Source: Ignavibacteria bacterium UBA6688
GTDB lineage: Bacteria; Bacteroidota; Ignavibacteria; UBA10030
DNA length: 20,016 nt
NCBI GenBank assembly: GCA_002454845.1
Contig: DKJQ01000080.1
Location: 1 to 20,016 of the forward strand
Direction of reading: 5' to 3'
In this document: positions 1 through 7,221 of the stretch, piece by piece
How the letters are laid out: the number at the start of each line of letters is the position of its first letter
Position numbering within the stretch: position 1 is the stretch's first letter
Translations under genes and position numbers: made by a program
Notes under the pieces: model-generated
Databases searched by the model: none
What the model was told of the DNA's origin: nothing
The model's input: the letters and a program-made list of their open reading frames with translations, nothing else

Positions 1-25
1 CGGGATAGACTGTCTTGTTTTGAGA

Positions 26-1243
26 TTACTTTTCATACCAAGACAAGATTTCGTAGACTCCCGTGAGGGGGAAATAGGGGGGGGCTTCCTGCATCAACCG
101 ACTGTCATATCGGTAGTTCTTACGGTAACCATGATTGATCACGGGGGGGGTTCCGGTGAACGTTCCCACAGCCTGCCGTGAATTCTGTGTAATTCCTCCG
201 TAAAGATCGATCACCCCTCGTGGATCACCGCTGCTGTAATCTTCAGCAGAAAGCCCACCGTTCAGGGAAAACAATGCTGCATCGATTTGAATATTCGTCT
301 GGTTCGCGGTGTTATCCGTCATAATGATGTTATTCTGTGCACAGATCCCCATGATGTCATCAGAGGGTCCGACACGCGGGTCGGCCGCATATTTAATATC
401 ATCGTCGAGATACACCCTTCCGCGTGTCGATCCGGTTGCTGCAATGGTCACTTTTCCATTGACCGTCCCCTGAACACGGAGGTCCCCGTTCCTGACACAA
501 ATGACACCATTGGGGGCCCAGGTTGAGATGTTCACGTTGTTCACCCATGAAGCGCTCCCGATTTTATGGTTCAATGTTCCATCCGCGTTAAACGTAATAT
601 AAACGGTGTTTACCCCGGTGATCAACCTCCCCCCGGCGCTCGCAGAATTCTCGATGGTGCTCATATCGTTGGGAAGGCTGACGGAGACACCGGTTTGATA
701 ACCGCCGAGGAACTGCGGGTGCGCCGCGGTGTCTTTGAGAATCAATCCATCGCGATTGGTGGCCTTCCCCTGGAACACCGGAGTCCCCGCTGCACGCATT
801 TTATCCTGGGTGTGAAACGGTCCCCACACAGTATCCCCGGTCACCCACCAGATGGAACCTTCCACATTGCTGTAGTACGCGAATTTCGAGAAGCGGCTTT
901 GTCCCCAGAGGACTACGACCGTATCGCGTGCGTTGAGGTATTGCGTCGAGACGATCAACCTCGCGTGTTTTTGATCCCCGACGCTAAACTTCTGGATTGT
1001 CGCCTTTGCTGTTCCGCCGAAGATGCTCATGGTATTGTAGCTTGAAGCACTCCAGGTTGAGTCACGGAAGAACTCGTTGCATGCCATGTTCGCAACGCTG
1101 CCGGCAATATTATGTGCGGTCGTCCGTTCATAGTAGCCGATGTAATTTTCATACGCGGCGGTGGAGACTTTGGAAAGGTCAAATCCGAACATCATGAGAG
1201 CCGTGCTGAATCCCATGATCATAATGAGTGAAGTGCGTCCCAT
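26..1243 (-). CDS. PilX/DUF4900-like pilin-associated surface protein
   Basis: This 405-residue protein begins with one hydrophobic segment (about residues 5-22), followed by a polar helical stretch (AHNIAGSVANMACNEFF, 43-59) of the kind seen after the membrane anchor of PilX-type minor pilins. The rest is Gly/Asn/Asp-rich and probably beta-rich. The stretch WWVTGDTVWGPFHTQDKM (132-149) and the segment around KYAADPRVGPSDDIMG (284-299) resemble the DUF4900-type proteins often found beside pseudopilins; that family name is from memory. The start is supported by AGGAG about nine bases upstream, and the gene lies 17 bases after the preceding pilin-like gene as third in the operon. Role inferred: a minor component or tip/adhesin of a type IV pilus or type II secretion-like filament. 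Two runs of eight C in the coding strand lie near the 3' end. No Gly-Phe-Thr-Leu-Ile-Glu prepilin site is present. Confidence 0.7.
   Translation of the reverse strand: MGRTSLIMIMGFSTALMMFGFDLSKVSTAAYENYIGYYERTTAHNIAGSVANMACNEFFRDSTWSASSYNTMSIFGGTAKATIQKFSVGDQKHARLIVSTQYLNARDTVVVLWGQSRFSKFAYYSNVEGSIWWVTGDTVWGPFHTQDKMRAAGTPVFQGKATNRDGLILKDTAAHPQFLGGYQTGVSVSLPNDMSTIENSASAGGRLITGVNTVYITFNADGTLNHKIGSASWVNNVNISTWAPNGVICVRNGDLRVQGTVNGKVTIAATGSTRGRVYLDDDIKYAADPRVGPSDDIMGICAQNNIIMTDNTANQTNIQIDAALFSLNGGLSAEDYSSGDPRGVIDLYGGITQNSRQAVGTFTGTPPVINHGYRKNYRYDSRLMQEAPPYFPLTGVYEILSWYEK
77..150. repeat. Two G8/C8 homopolymer tracts in a surface-protein gene
   Basis: Runs of exactly eight G (plus strand) occur at 77-84 and 143-150, 58 bases apart, inside the last 45 codons of the pilin-like gene. 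In the coding strand they are C8 and encode part of PP dipeptides. Slippage at either would alter only the C-terminal tail. Each run alone is about what chance gives in 20 kb at this GC; the pairing is more notable. Confidence 0.5.
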
Positions 1244-1260
1244 CGTAAAGCTCCTCTCTA

Positions 1261-1893
1261 TTATCGGTTACGAAGATTGCGTGCTGCCAGACGAAGCTGT
1301 CGCCAGAACACCTGAAAATCAGCCAGCGTATCGCCGACAGAGGTGTACTCCAGCTGGTACGGCGCGGGGCTCTCAACAGCCATGGAGATTTCCAGGGTGT
1401 GAACCTGGCGCGGATCGACAACCGGGAGGGTTATGGAATCTCCCAGGGAGTCGAAGTACCTGAATCGAAATTGAGTCACCCCGATCTGCATGACCAACGG
1501 AGACCCGGTGTTTGTTTGCCGGTACAGGATCCGGTCCCGCGGATTTTGGGTTTCCGCAACAGCCGCTTCGCTTGTCGAACCGACATAATAGTAAATGGAA
1601 TCGAGCGCCCCGTTATTATCAACGTCGGTCCAGAACCTGATGCTCGATGAATCGGCCAAACGGATGGCCTCCGTCGGGTTGTCGATCTTGCTCGGATCGG
1701 CGCAAAAGCCAATCCTCCGAAAATCATGCTCGATCACTCCCACGAGGGAAATCATGTTCTGCTGGACCATCAGGTTGGTGTGGTAGACCAGCGCTGTTTC
1801 ATTTGCCTGCGCGCTCAACCGGATAACCATCAAGAAAAGAATTCCCGCGATCACGGTTGAACTGACAATGTCGAACATCGTGCTTGCGCCCAT
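1261..1893 (-). CDS. PilW/PulJ-like pseudopilin
   Basis: This 210-residue protein has a short N-terminus (MGASTMFDIV) running straight into one hydrophobic helix (about residues 8-25), then a polar helix and a soluble domain. The motif IEHDFRRIGF (54-63) matches the pattern after the pilin helix in PilW/PulJ-type minor pilins, where a D-x-R-x-x-G-[FY] stretch is common. The first residues lack a canonical G-F-T-L-x-E prepilin peptidase site; the position that would be Glu5 is arguably Asp8, so processing is uncertain. It starts four bases after the stop of the upstream pilin-like gene, with an AGGTGA ribosome site inside that gene's end, which suggests translational coupling. Role inferred: minor pilin or assembly-priming subunit of a filament. 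It could also be an unprocessed membrane-anchored protein. Confidence 0.68.
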   Translation of the reverse strand: MGASTMFDIVSSTVIAGILFLMVIRLSAQANETALVYHTNLMVQQNMISLVGVIEHDFRRIGFCADPSKIDNPTEAIRLADSSSIRFWTDVDNNGALDSIYYYVGSTSEAAVAETQNPRDRILYRQTNTGSPLVMQIGVTQFRFRYFDSLGDSITLPVVDPRQVHTLEISMAVESPAPYQLEYTSVGDTLADFQVFWRQLRLAARNLRNR

Positions 1894-1897
1894 AGGA

Positions 1898-2413
1898 TCA
1901 CCTGAAGTACCAGTAACTGAAGATATAAGGGACGTTTATTGTATCGAGCATCGACGGACCGGTCACGGAGACGAGCATTCTCTTATGCCATGTTCGCGTG
2001 CCGGCATCGGTGTTGGGATTGGAGGGATTGATATAGAACACGGTGGCCCAGATTTTCAACGTGTCCACCCCGGTGATGAACACGCTGCGCGGCGTTGCGG
2101 TGCTATAGTCATCGAAATCGTCAAAGTTCGGATAGACTTCCCCGGTTTCCGGACCCAGCGTTGTCGATAGGTCACTCACGGACGTGGCAATCTGTGTGTT
2201 CAGCGTGGTATCGAGCGGGGGCGCCGTGTAGGAGTCGAAAGCCTTTCCCGCCGCCTCTTCAATCAAACCCTGCGCAACCGAAACGGCATAGAGACCGATT
2301 TCCGTTTGCTGGAGTATCACACCATGCTGGAAGGATGTGCGGTTCGTGGTAACAATTGTCGTCCCCAAGAGAATGAGGGCGCCGATAGTAAGAAGAGTCT
2401 GACCAGTGTTCAT
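1898..2413 (-). CDS. Pilin-like single-TM protein, first gene of the sigma-54 operon
   Basis: I take the ATG at 2413 (MNTGQTLLTIGALILL), giving 171 residues, because the hydrophobic helix starts right there and the sigma-54 promoter core at 2456-2470 would lie inside the gene if the longer reading frame (to 2464) were used. The protein has one N-terminal membrane helix (about 5-22), then a helical stretch and a polar soluble domain rich in Asp, Thr and Tyr. It has no recognisable enzymatic motif. With the two downstream genes it forms an operon of three short N-terminally anchored proteins, the layout of minor-pilin (PilV/PilW/PilX) clusters. Exact family not recognised; assignment as pilin-like rests on architecture and context. 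The ribosome site is weak (GGGAAAACG before ATG). Confidence 0.65.
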   Translation of the reverse strand: MNTGQTLLTIGALILLGTTIVTTNRTSFQHGVILQQTEIGLYAVSVAQGLIEEAAGKAFDSYTAPPLDTTLNTQIATSVSDLSTTLGPETGEVYPNFDDFDDYSTATPRSVFITGVDTLKIWATVFYINPSNPNTDAGTRTWHKRMLVSVTGPSMLDTINVPYIFSYWYFR

Positions 2414-2455
2414 CGTTTTCCCGTTTGAAATTCCACAGTGATGCCATAGAAGAAG

Positions 2456-2470
2456 GCAAGACACGTACCA
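2456..2470 (-). promoter_or_regulatory. Sigma-54 (-24/-12) promoter of the pilin-like operon
   Basis: On the minus strand the sequence is TGGTACG-TGTC-TTGC, which matches the sigma-54 consensus TGGCACG-N4-TTGC at 10 of 11 defined positions with exact spacing, including the invariant GG and GC. The expected transcription start is near 2444, about 30 bases before the ATG at 2413. The gene immediately upstream encodes a sigma-54-dependent activator, which strongly supports the call. Confidence 0.87.
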
Positions 2471-2486
2471 TCACGGGAAGTTCGTT

Positions 2487-2576
2487 TTTTCCGGGAAAAT
2501 CTATGAACAGGGAGAAACACCCAAGGGGTGAAACTGCTCAAGCGGGGGGATTTGACACACTTGTGACGAAGGACAC
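2487..2576 (-). promoter_or_regulatory. Candidate activator-binding region upstream of the sigma-54 promoter
   Basis: Between the activator gene and the -24 element lie two inverted repeats: TTTTCC-G-GGAAAA (2487-2499) and CACCC-AAG-GGGTG (2518-2530, about -80 from the expected start). Two copies of GTGTC (minus strand, 2554-2558 and 2572-2576) are 18 bases apart at about -110 and -130, a usual distance for enhancer sites of NtrC-type activators. Which, if any, is the binding site cannot be told from one sequence. Confidence 0.35.
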
Positions 2577-2585
2577 GCGGGCAAA

Positions 2586-3974
2586 CTACGGCGTGAGTTT
2601 GTATTCTTTGATCTTGGTGAAAAGGACGCGACGGCTGATCTTCAGCAGCTTTGCCGCCCTTGTTTTGTTCCATCGGGCTCGCTGCAGGGCCGTGAGGATG
2701 ACATCTCGCTCTACCGTCTCAAGAATATCGCGCAGAGCGAGCGAAGATGGGTCGTTGGAACGGGATTTCGTGACGCTGTCAGAAGCGGAAATCGTGGGAA
2801 GGGAAATATGTTCATGGGTGATCGTCCGCCCCGGAGTAAGAACCACAGCCCGCTCGATCACGTTTTCCAGTTCACGGACATTCCCGGGCCATTCATAGTC
2901 CTTTAGGAGTGAAAGGACCTGGCGCGTTGCAAGAAGATCACGCTTGCCCCCATGTTTCTTCAAAAAGTGATTCACCAGGGGAGGAATATCCTCACGTCGT
3001 TCACGCAGGGGCGGGATGACGATATGAACCACTTGTAGGCGGAAAAAGAGATCTTTCCGGAACCGCCCGGCCTGCACCTCCTCCTGCAGATTCCGGTTGG
3101 TCGCAGCAAGGACGCGGACATCAACGCGCAGCGTCTCCTTTCCGCCGACACGCTGGAATTCTCCCTGCTCGAGGACACGGAGGATCTTGGGCTGGAGGGC
3201 CGGACTCAGTTCCCCAATCTCATCCAGGAACAGGGTGCCCCCATCTGCCAGCTCGAACCGCCCCTGCCGTTGTTGATGGGCCCCCGTGAACGCCCCTTTT
3301 TCATGCCCAAATAGTTCGCTCTCCAGCAATCCTTCCGGGATCGCGGAACAATTGACTTTCACGAACGGTTTTTCCCTGCGACGGGAATGGTACTCGATCG
3401 CGTTTGCGACAAGCTCCTTACCGGTTCCGGTTTCCCCTTCGATCAACACGGTGACGTCCGACGGAGCCACTTTGCCAATCATTTTGAAGATCTTTTGCAT
3501 GGACGGCGATTTGCTCACAAACCGGTCCGGTTGGTATTCGCCAGCGTCCACATCCGCAAGACGCTGGCGAAGAACTTGCACTTCCGTGGCGAGACTTTTG
3601 TGCTCCACGGCCCGCCGGATCACCTCCACCAGCTCGTCGATGTCGAACGGCTTCGTGAGATAATCGAAAGCGCCACTCTTCATCGCCTCGATAGCGCGGT
3701 CACTGGAACCAAATGCAGTAAAGACAATGACGGGGAGCATCGGCTGAAGCAGTTTGATGTTCTTTAACGTCGTCAGCCCATCCATCTTCGGCATCCGGAT
3801 ATCGAGCAGCACGACATCATAGGAATTCCGCTTTACCATCTCGAGCCCATCCAGACCGTCTCCGGCTTCATCGACCGCAAAGCGCTCCATGGAAAGAAGG
3901 TCCCGGATGTTCAGGCGACTCGAAGGTTCGTCGTCGACGACCAGCGCGCGTCGACGGATGGATGAACGACTCAT
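2586..3974 (-). CDS. NtrC-family sigma-54-dependent response regulator
   Basis: This is a full-length 462-residue activator. The receiver domain (about 8-122) has the acidic pair D14/D15, phosphoacceptor D58 in VVLLDIRMP, T86 and K108. The AAA+ domain (about 152-385) has Walker A GETGTGKE (180-187), the sigma-54 contact loop GAFTGA (227-232), Walker B LFLDEIG (248-254) and the conserved FRxDLxxRL stretch (305-313). A C-terminal Fis-type helix-turn-helix (about 420-458) binds DNA. All key residues are intact, so it should hydrolyse ATP and open sigma-54 promoters when phosphorylated. Its ATG overlaps the stop of the kinase gene (ATGA), so the pair are translated together. The only good -24/-12 promoter I found is the one just downstream, before the pilin-like genes, which are its probable target. 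PilR-like in role, though the partner kinase is not PilS-like. Confidence 0.95.
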   Translation of the reverse strand: MSRSSIRRRALVVDDEPSSRLNIRDLLSMERFAVDEAGDGLDGLEMVKRNSYDVVLLDIRMPKMDGLTTLKNIKLLQPMLPVIVFTAFGSSDRAIEAMKSGAFDYLTKPFDIDELVEVIRRAVEHKSLATEVQVLRQRLADVDAGEYQPDRFVSKSPSMQKIFKMIGKVAPSDVTVLIEGETGTGKELVANAIEYHSRRREKPFVKVNCSAIPEGLLESELFGHEKGAFTGAHQQRQGRFELADGGTLFLDEIGELSPALQPKILRVLEQGEFQRVGGKETLRVDVRVLAATNRNLQEEVQAGRFRKDLFFRLQVVHIVIPPLRERREDIPPLVNHFLKKHGGKRDLLATRQVLSLLKDYEWPGNVRELENVIERAVVLTPGRTITHEHISLPTISASDSVTKSRSNDPSSLALRDILETVERDVILTALQRARWNKTRAAKLLKISRRVLFTKIKEYKLTP

Positions 3975-5491
3975 GGTTGTTCCGTTGAGGTAGAGAGTTT
4001 CCGCATGGTCGGAAGTGAGAGGATAAAACGGGCTCCCCCTCCGTTCGTTTTTACATACTCCAGGGTTCCTTGATGCGCGTGGATGATCTCATAGGCGATG
4101 GAGAGACCCAACCCCGTCCCGGATTCCTTTGTTGTGAAGAAGGGATCAAAGATCTTTGCCGCTACCGCGGGCGGTATCCCTTCTCCGGAATCCTCAACCG
4201 TCACGGTCATCCTCTCGCCCGTCCGGTCGGTTGTTATACTGATGGATCCCCCCTCCGGCATGGCTTCCATAGCGTTGGCAAGGAGATTCAGGATTACCTC
4301 GCGAATTTCATTTTCATCCATAGGGACCATGGGGGAACCCGTCGTGAAAAAGCGTTTGATGGCGATCCGCTTTTTCCGAAGGTTGTGCCGAACCACGTCG
4401 AGCGCGGAATCGATCACGGCATGGAGGTCTCCGTCCCGGAATTTCGGAGTCCGTTCCTTGGAAAAATACAACAGCTTCCTGACAATGTTCTCCATCCTAT
4501 CGAGTTCACGCACCACCATGGTCATGGACTCCTTCGTGATATCCGTCCGAGGAGACCGCGCACGCGTCCCCCTGGCTGCCCGTTGCCAGAGCTGGATGCG
4601 CGTCTTCATGGCGGCGAGCGGCGTCCGGATCTCATGCGCGACGCCGGCGATCAACTGACCGAGCGATGCCAGCTTTTCCTTCTGCTGGATGGCCTTCTGG
4701 AGCTCTGTCTTCTCCCGCTGCTCCTTCTGGATCGTGTCGGCCAATTCATTGACTGAGGAGGCGATGCGTCCAAGCTCCGAACGGGAGACGGGGAGACGAA
4801 AGGAGAGATCCGATTTCAGCCGGTCGAGCCTTGACTGCATATCAGCAACTCCCCGCCGGAGGGAGATGACGAACATCGACGCAAGAAAGATTCCGAGCAC
4901 GACGAGAATCTGGAGCAACGGCGTACCATCGCGCACCAGGACATCGGCCAGCTCATCGTCGAGATCGTCGAAAGCCCACGCAACCCCGACAAGGTGGTTC
5001 CGCGCAAAGACCGGTTTCGTCACAATCAGATAGTTGGCGTTCTCCGATTGGTGATGACCCCATTGTTCCTGCCTTTGATCAATGGTTGATTGGGTGAGGG
5101 CACCGAGAAGGCGTGCGTAAGGGGTGCTGGAAGGAGCATGCAATGCCGCGAAGCCGACCTCCCTGTTCCAGAGAGAATGGAAGAAACCTGCCTCGGCGTT
5201 GGGAGCCTTGAGAAGTTCCTCCCCCGTGATCCCGGTCAGGACCGTTGTCAATTCCAGACGCTGGGATAATGAGGTGTCGGCAAATTGTTCGGGAGCGACA
5301 AAGGAGATCACCGACCCGTACCGCCGGCTGAGATCCCCCGTTAATGACGAGAGACGGTCCCGGTTCAACCGGATGATGCTCTCACGCGCCCCTTCAACAG
5401 CGTTGGCAATGAAGACCGTCGCGCTCAGCACACCCAGGGCGAGAACACTGACGATGATAAAAACCTGTGCCCGAAGCGAGATACTTCTCAT
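3971..5491 (-). CDS. Membrane sensor histidine kinase (HAMP, HisKA, HATPase)
   Basis: The 506-residue kinase has TM1 (about 9-31), an extracytoplasmic sensor of about 155 residues, TM2 (about 190-211), HAMP (about 212-262), a short coiled coil (255-275), a HisKA domain with phospho-His H286 in AGVAHEIRTPLAAM, and a HATPase domain with N-box NLLANAMEA (402-410), G1 DSGEGIP (434-440), F-box FDPFFTTK (448-455) and G2 GTGLGLS (458-464). It belongs to the AtoS/ZraS/NtrB-like class that partners with NtrC-type regulators. It should sense a periplasmic or membrane signal and phosphorylate D58 of the overlapping regulator gene product. The sensor domain is not recognised; it differs from the multi-TM sensor of PilS. 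No strong ribosome site precedes the ATG, and only about 50 bases separate it from the nhaA terminator, so its promoter must be very close or read-through supplies it. Confidence 0.93.
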   Translation of the reverse strand: MRSISLRAQVFIIVSVLALGVLSATVFIANAVEGARESIIRLNRDRLSSLTGDLSRRYGSVISFVAPEQFADTSLSQRLELTTVLTGITGEELLKAPNAEAGFFHSLWNREVGFAALHAPSSTPYARLLGALTQSTIDQRQEQWGHHQSENANYLIVTKPVFARNHLVGVAWAFDDLDDELADVLVRDGTPLLQILVVLGIFLASMFVISLRRGVADMQSRLDRLKSDLSFRLPVSRSELGRIASSVNELADTIQKEQREKTELQKAIQQKEKLASLGQLIAGVAHEIRTPLAAMKTRIQLWQRAARGTRARSPRTDITKESMTMVVRELDRMENIVRKLLYFSKERTPKFRDGDLHAVIDSALDVVRHNLRKKRIAIKRFFTTGSPMVPMDENEIREVILNLLANAMEAMPEGGSISITTDRTGERMTVTVEDSGEGIPPAVAAKIFDPFFTTKESGTGLGLSIAYEIIHAHQGTLEYVKTNGGGARFILSLPTMRKLSTSTEQP

Positions 5492-5541
5492 GGTTGGGTT
5501 GGACGGTTCCTGGCGGCATCATTGCCGATGCACAAGATGCC

Positions 5542-5586
5542 AAAAAAAAAAGGCGTGAGCAAGGGGGAGTACCATCGCTCACGCCT
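5542..5586 (-). terminator. Rho-independent terminator of nhaA
   Basis: A perfect 10-bp inverted repeat, AGGCGTGAGC (5551-5560) and GCTCACGCCT (5577-5586), with a 16-base loop, is followed on the minus strand by ten consecutive T (5542-5551 on the plus strand are all A). It lies 50 bases after the nhaA stop and before the kinase gene, so it separates these two minus-strand units. Confidence 0.9.
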
Positions 5587-5635
5587 GCGGAGACGAATTA
5601 ACGTTCCCGCCCGTGGGAATCCGGCGAACCGGGAG

Positions 5636-6979
5636 TCAGTGGGATTCCGGCCCCAGGTTCCTCAAAACAATGTAGCCCACAATCCCGGAGAGCAGGGACG
5701 CCGCAAGGATGCCGACCTTTGACGCGGCGAGCATGGCGCCTTCCCCGAATGCCAGTCCGGCAATAAACAGGGACATGGTGAAACCAATCCCGCCGAGCAG
5801 GGCAACGCCGTAAATTTGCTTCCAGGAAACGGAGGCTGGGAGCGAGGCCCACCCGGCCTTCACCGCGAGCCATGCGAACAGCGTAACGCCGATCTGCTTT
5901 CCGAAAAACAATCCGACAATGATCCCGAGTGTGGTCGGATGACCGAGGGCCGAACCGATATCGCCTTCCAGCACCACCCCCGCGTTGGCGAGAGCGAACA
6001 CCGGCATGATAAAGAACGTTACCCATGGGTGGAGGGTATGCTCGAACCGTTGCATGGGTGTTTCGACATGTTCACACGCCTCCTCCAGCGTGTAGATCGC
6101 CGCCTGCTGATCGGAATCCATGGTTTCGGACGGGGTGTCATCCGCGCGGTCAAAAACGTCGAGAACGGCGCGCGCCCGCTCGAGAAATGCCTGCGCATGC
6201 AAACGCGTCCGGGCCGGGATGGTCACCGCGAGAAGCACACCGGCGACGGTCGCATGCACACCGGATTTCAGGAACACAAACCACAAGCAGGTTCCGAGCA
6301 GGCCGTAGACCAGCGCGTGCCGGACACCCATCGCGTTGGCCACCAGAAGCAGCGCCAGAAACCCGGCACCCCACAGAAGATATCCCGCCGCAAGGTCGGC
6401 GGTATAGAAGAAAGCGATGACCAGAACCGCTCCGATATCGTCAACAATGGCAAACGCCGTCAGAAACACTTTGATGGAGACCGGAACGCGGCTTCCCAGC
6501 AAGGCCAGGACGCCGAGCGAAAAGGCGATATCAGTTGCCATGGGAATTCCCCATCCCGGTGCCCCTTCCGTTCCTGCATTGAAGATCAGGTACAGCAGAG
6601 CGGGAGCGATCATCCCCCCCAGGGCTGCAGCCACCGGCAGCATGGATTTCTTCAGGGACGCAAGCTCGCCGATGAGAATTTCGCGCTTAATCTCCAATCC
6701 CACGACAAAAAAGAAGATCGCCATCAAACCGTCGTTGATCCAGAGGAGCAGCGGTTTGGAAAGGAGAAAATCACCGTACCCGACCGTGAGCTTTGCCTGC
6801 CAGAGACTGGTATAGCTTTCACCCCAGGCAGAGTTTGACCAGAGGAGTGCAATCACCGTACAGAGGAGCAATAAGATACCCGCCGATGATTCAAGTTGCG
6901 CAAACCTCTGAAAGGGGAGCATGATCAGATCGATGCTCTGCGGATTCGGTGGCAGCTGCGAAGGACGAGAAGATGTCAT
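5636..6979 (-). CDS. nhaA: Na+/H+ antiporter NhaA
   Basis: This 447-residue inner-membrane protein exchanges cytoplasmic Na+ (or Li+) for protons in pH and salt homeostasis. The ion-site aspartates are present: AIVDDIGAV gives D180/D181 (equivalent to E. coli D163/D164) and MATDIAFSLGVL gives D150 (D133). K361 in FFGKQIGV matches E. coli K300. The conserved LHPWVTFFIMPVFALANAGV stretch (316-335) is intact. Compared with E. coli NhaA, the loop before it (about 257-312) is longer and acidic, as in many longer NhaA proteins. The start is supported by AGGAGAG (6984-6990) four bases upstream. It is a single-gene unit, divergent from the GNAT/nitrilase gene and closed by a strong terminator. Confidence 0.97.
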   Translation of the reverse strand: MTSSRPSQLPPNPQSIDLIMLPFQRFAQLESSAGILLLLCTVIALLWSNSAWGESYTSLWQAKLTVGYGDFLLSKPLLLWINDGLMAIFFFVVGLEIKREILIGELASLKKSMLPVAAALGGMIAPALLYLIFNAGTEGAPGWGIPMATDIAFSLGVLALLGSRVPVSIKVFLTAFAIVDDIGAVLVIAFFYTADLAAGYLLWGAGFLALLLVANAMGVRHALVYGLLGTCLWFVFLKSGVHATVAGVLLAVTIPARTRLHAQAFLERARAVLDVFDRADDTPSETMDSDQQAAIYTLEEACEHVETPMQRFEHTLHPWVTFFIMPVFALANAGVVLEGDIGSALGHPTTLGIIVGLFFGKQIGVTLFAWLAVKAGWASLPASVSWKQIYGVALLGGIGFTMSLFIAGLAFGEGAMLAASKVGILAASLLSGIVGYIVLRNLGPESH

Positions 6980-7151
6980 ACCACTCTCCTGGTGCTGATG
7001 GTGCAGAACGGATAGCTGTTGTTAAAAAGTTAACTGGTCTTTGTTTGAAGGGCAACAAAAATGCAGCGACGCTGTTTTTTCCGGGACTCAGCCGGGATCC
7101 GGGTTCAGCGATGCTGCGCATCTCTATAGTAGAGGCAACCAGCGGTTTTCG
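6980..7151. promoter_or_regulatory. Divergent intergenic region, nhaA side
   Basis: This stretch must hold the nhaA promoter. A weak candidate on the minus strand is TTGCCC (7050-7055), 17 bases, TAACTT (7027-7032). An 8-base palindrome AGTTAACT (7028-7035) overlaps that -10. A small hairpin CTCTA-TAG-TAGAG lies near 7121-7134. I see no convincing known riboswitch fold by eye and no small gene. Confidence 0.3.
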
Positions 7152-7180
7152 TTGCACCTCACCGGTGCAGAGGCTATATT
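7152..7180 (+). promoter_or_regulatory. Sigma-70-like promoter of the GNAT/nitrilase-MFS operon
   Basis: TTGCAC (7152-7157), a 17-base spacer and TATATT (7175-7180) sit 41 bases before the ATG at 7222, whose ribosome site AGAGAGGA is at 7210-7217. A perfect 6-bp inverted repeat TGCACC-N5-GGTGCA (7153-7169) overlaps the -35 and spacer, so a repressor could bind here. Confidence 0.6.
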
Positions 7181-7221
7181 GCTGTTCCTATCATCAGCAG
7201 AGTATCGCAAGAGAGGAACCT

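Noticed and set aside
2518..2530. CACCC-AAG-GGGTG hairpin as a terminator of the response regulator gene
   Set aside because: The stem is only 5 bp and no run of T follows it on the minus strand; a role as an activator site is more plausible.
4070..4756. Long plus-strand open frame of 228 codons opposite the histidine kinase
   Set aside because: Antisense shadow of a kinase gene with all its motifs intact; composition rich in His/Arg/Pro with no recognisable fold.
5518..5541. Possible second sigma-54 promoter before the kinase gene (minus-strand TGGCATCTTGTGC)
   Set aside because: The GG-to-GC spacing is two bases too short for a -24/-12 element, and the T-run of the terminator overlaps it.
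5816..6838. Plus-strand open frame of 340 codons opposite nhaA
   Set aside because: Antisense shadow of a gene with all NhaA ion-site residues; highly polar, Gln/Arg/His-rich translation typical of the reverse of membrane-protein DNA.
6949..7221. N-terminal extension of 91 residues on the GNAT/nitrilase gene
   Set aside because: The extension would run through the promoter at 7152-7180 and the ribosome site at 7210-7217, and overlap nhaA; the protein family starts at MSELDLTSFEKSIVIRP.
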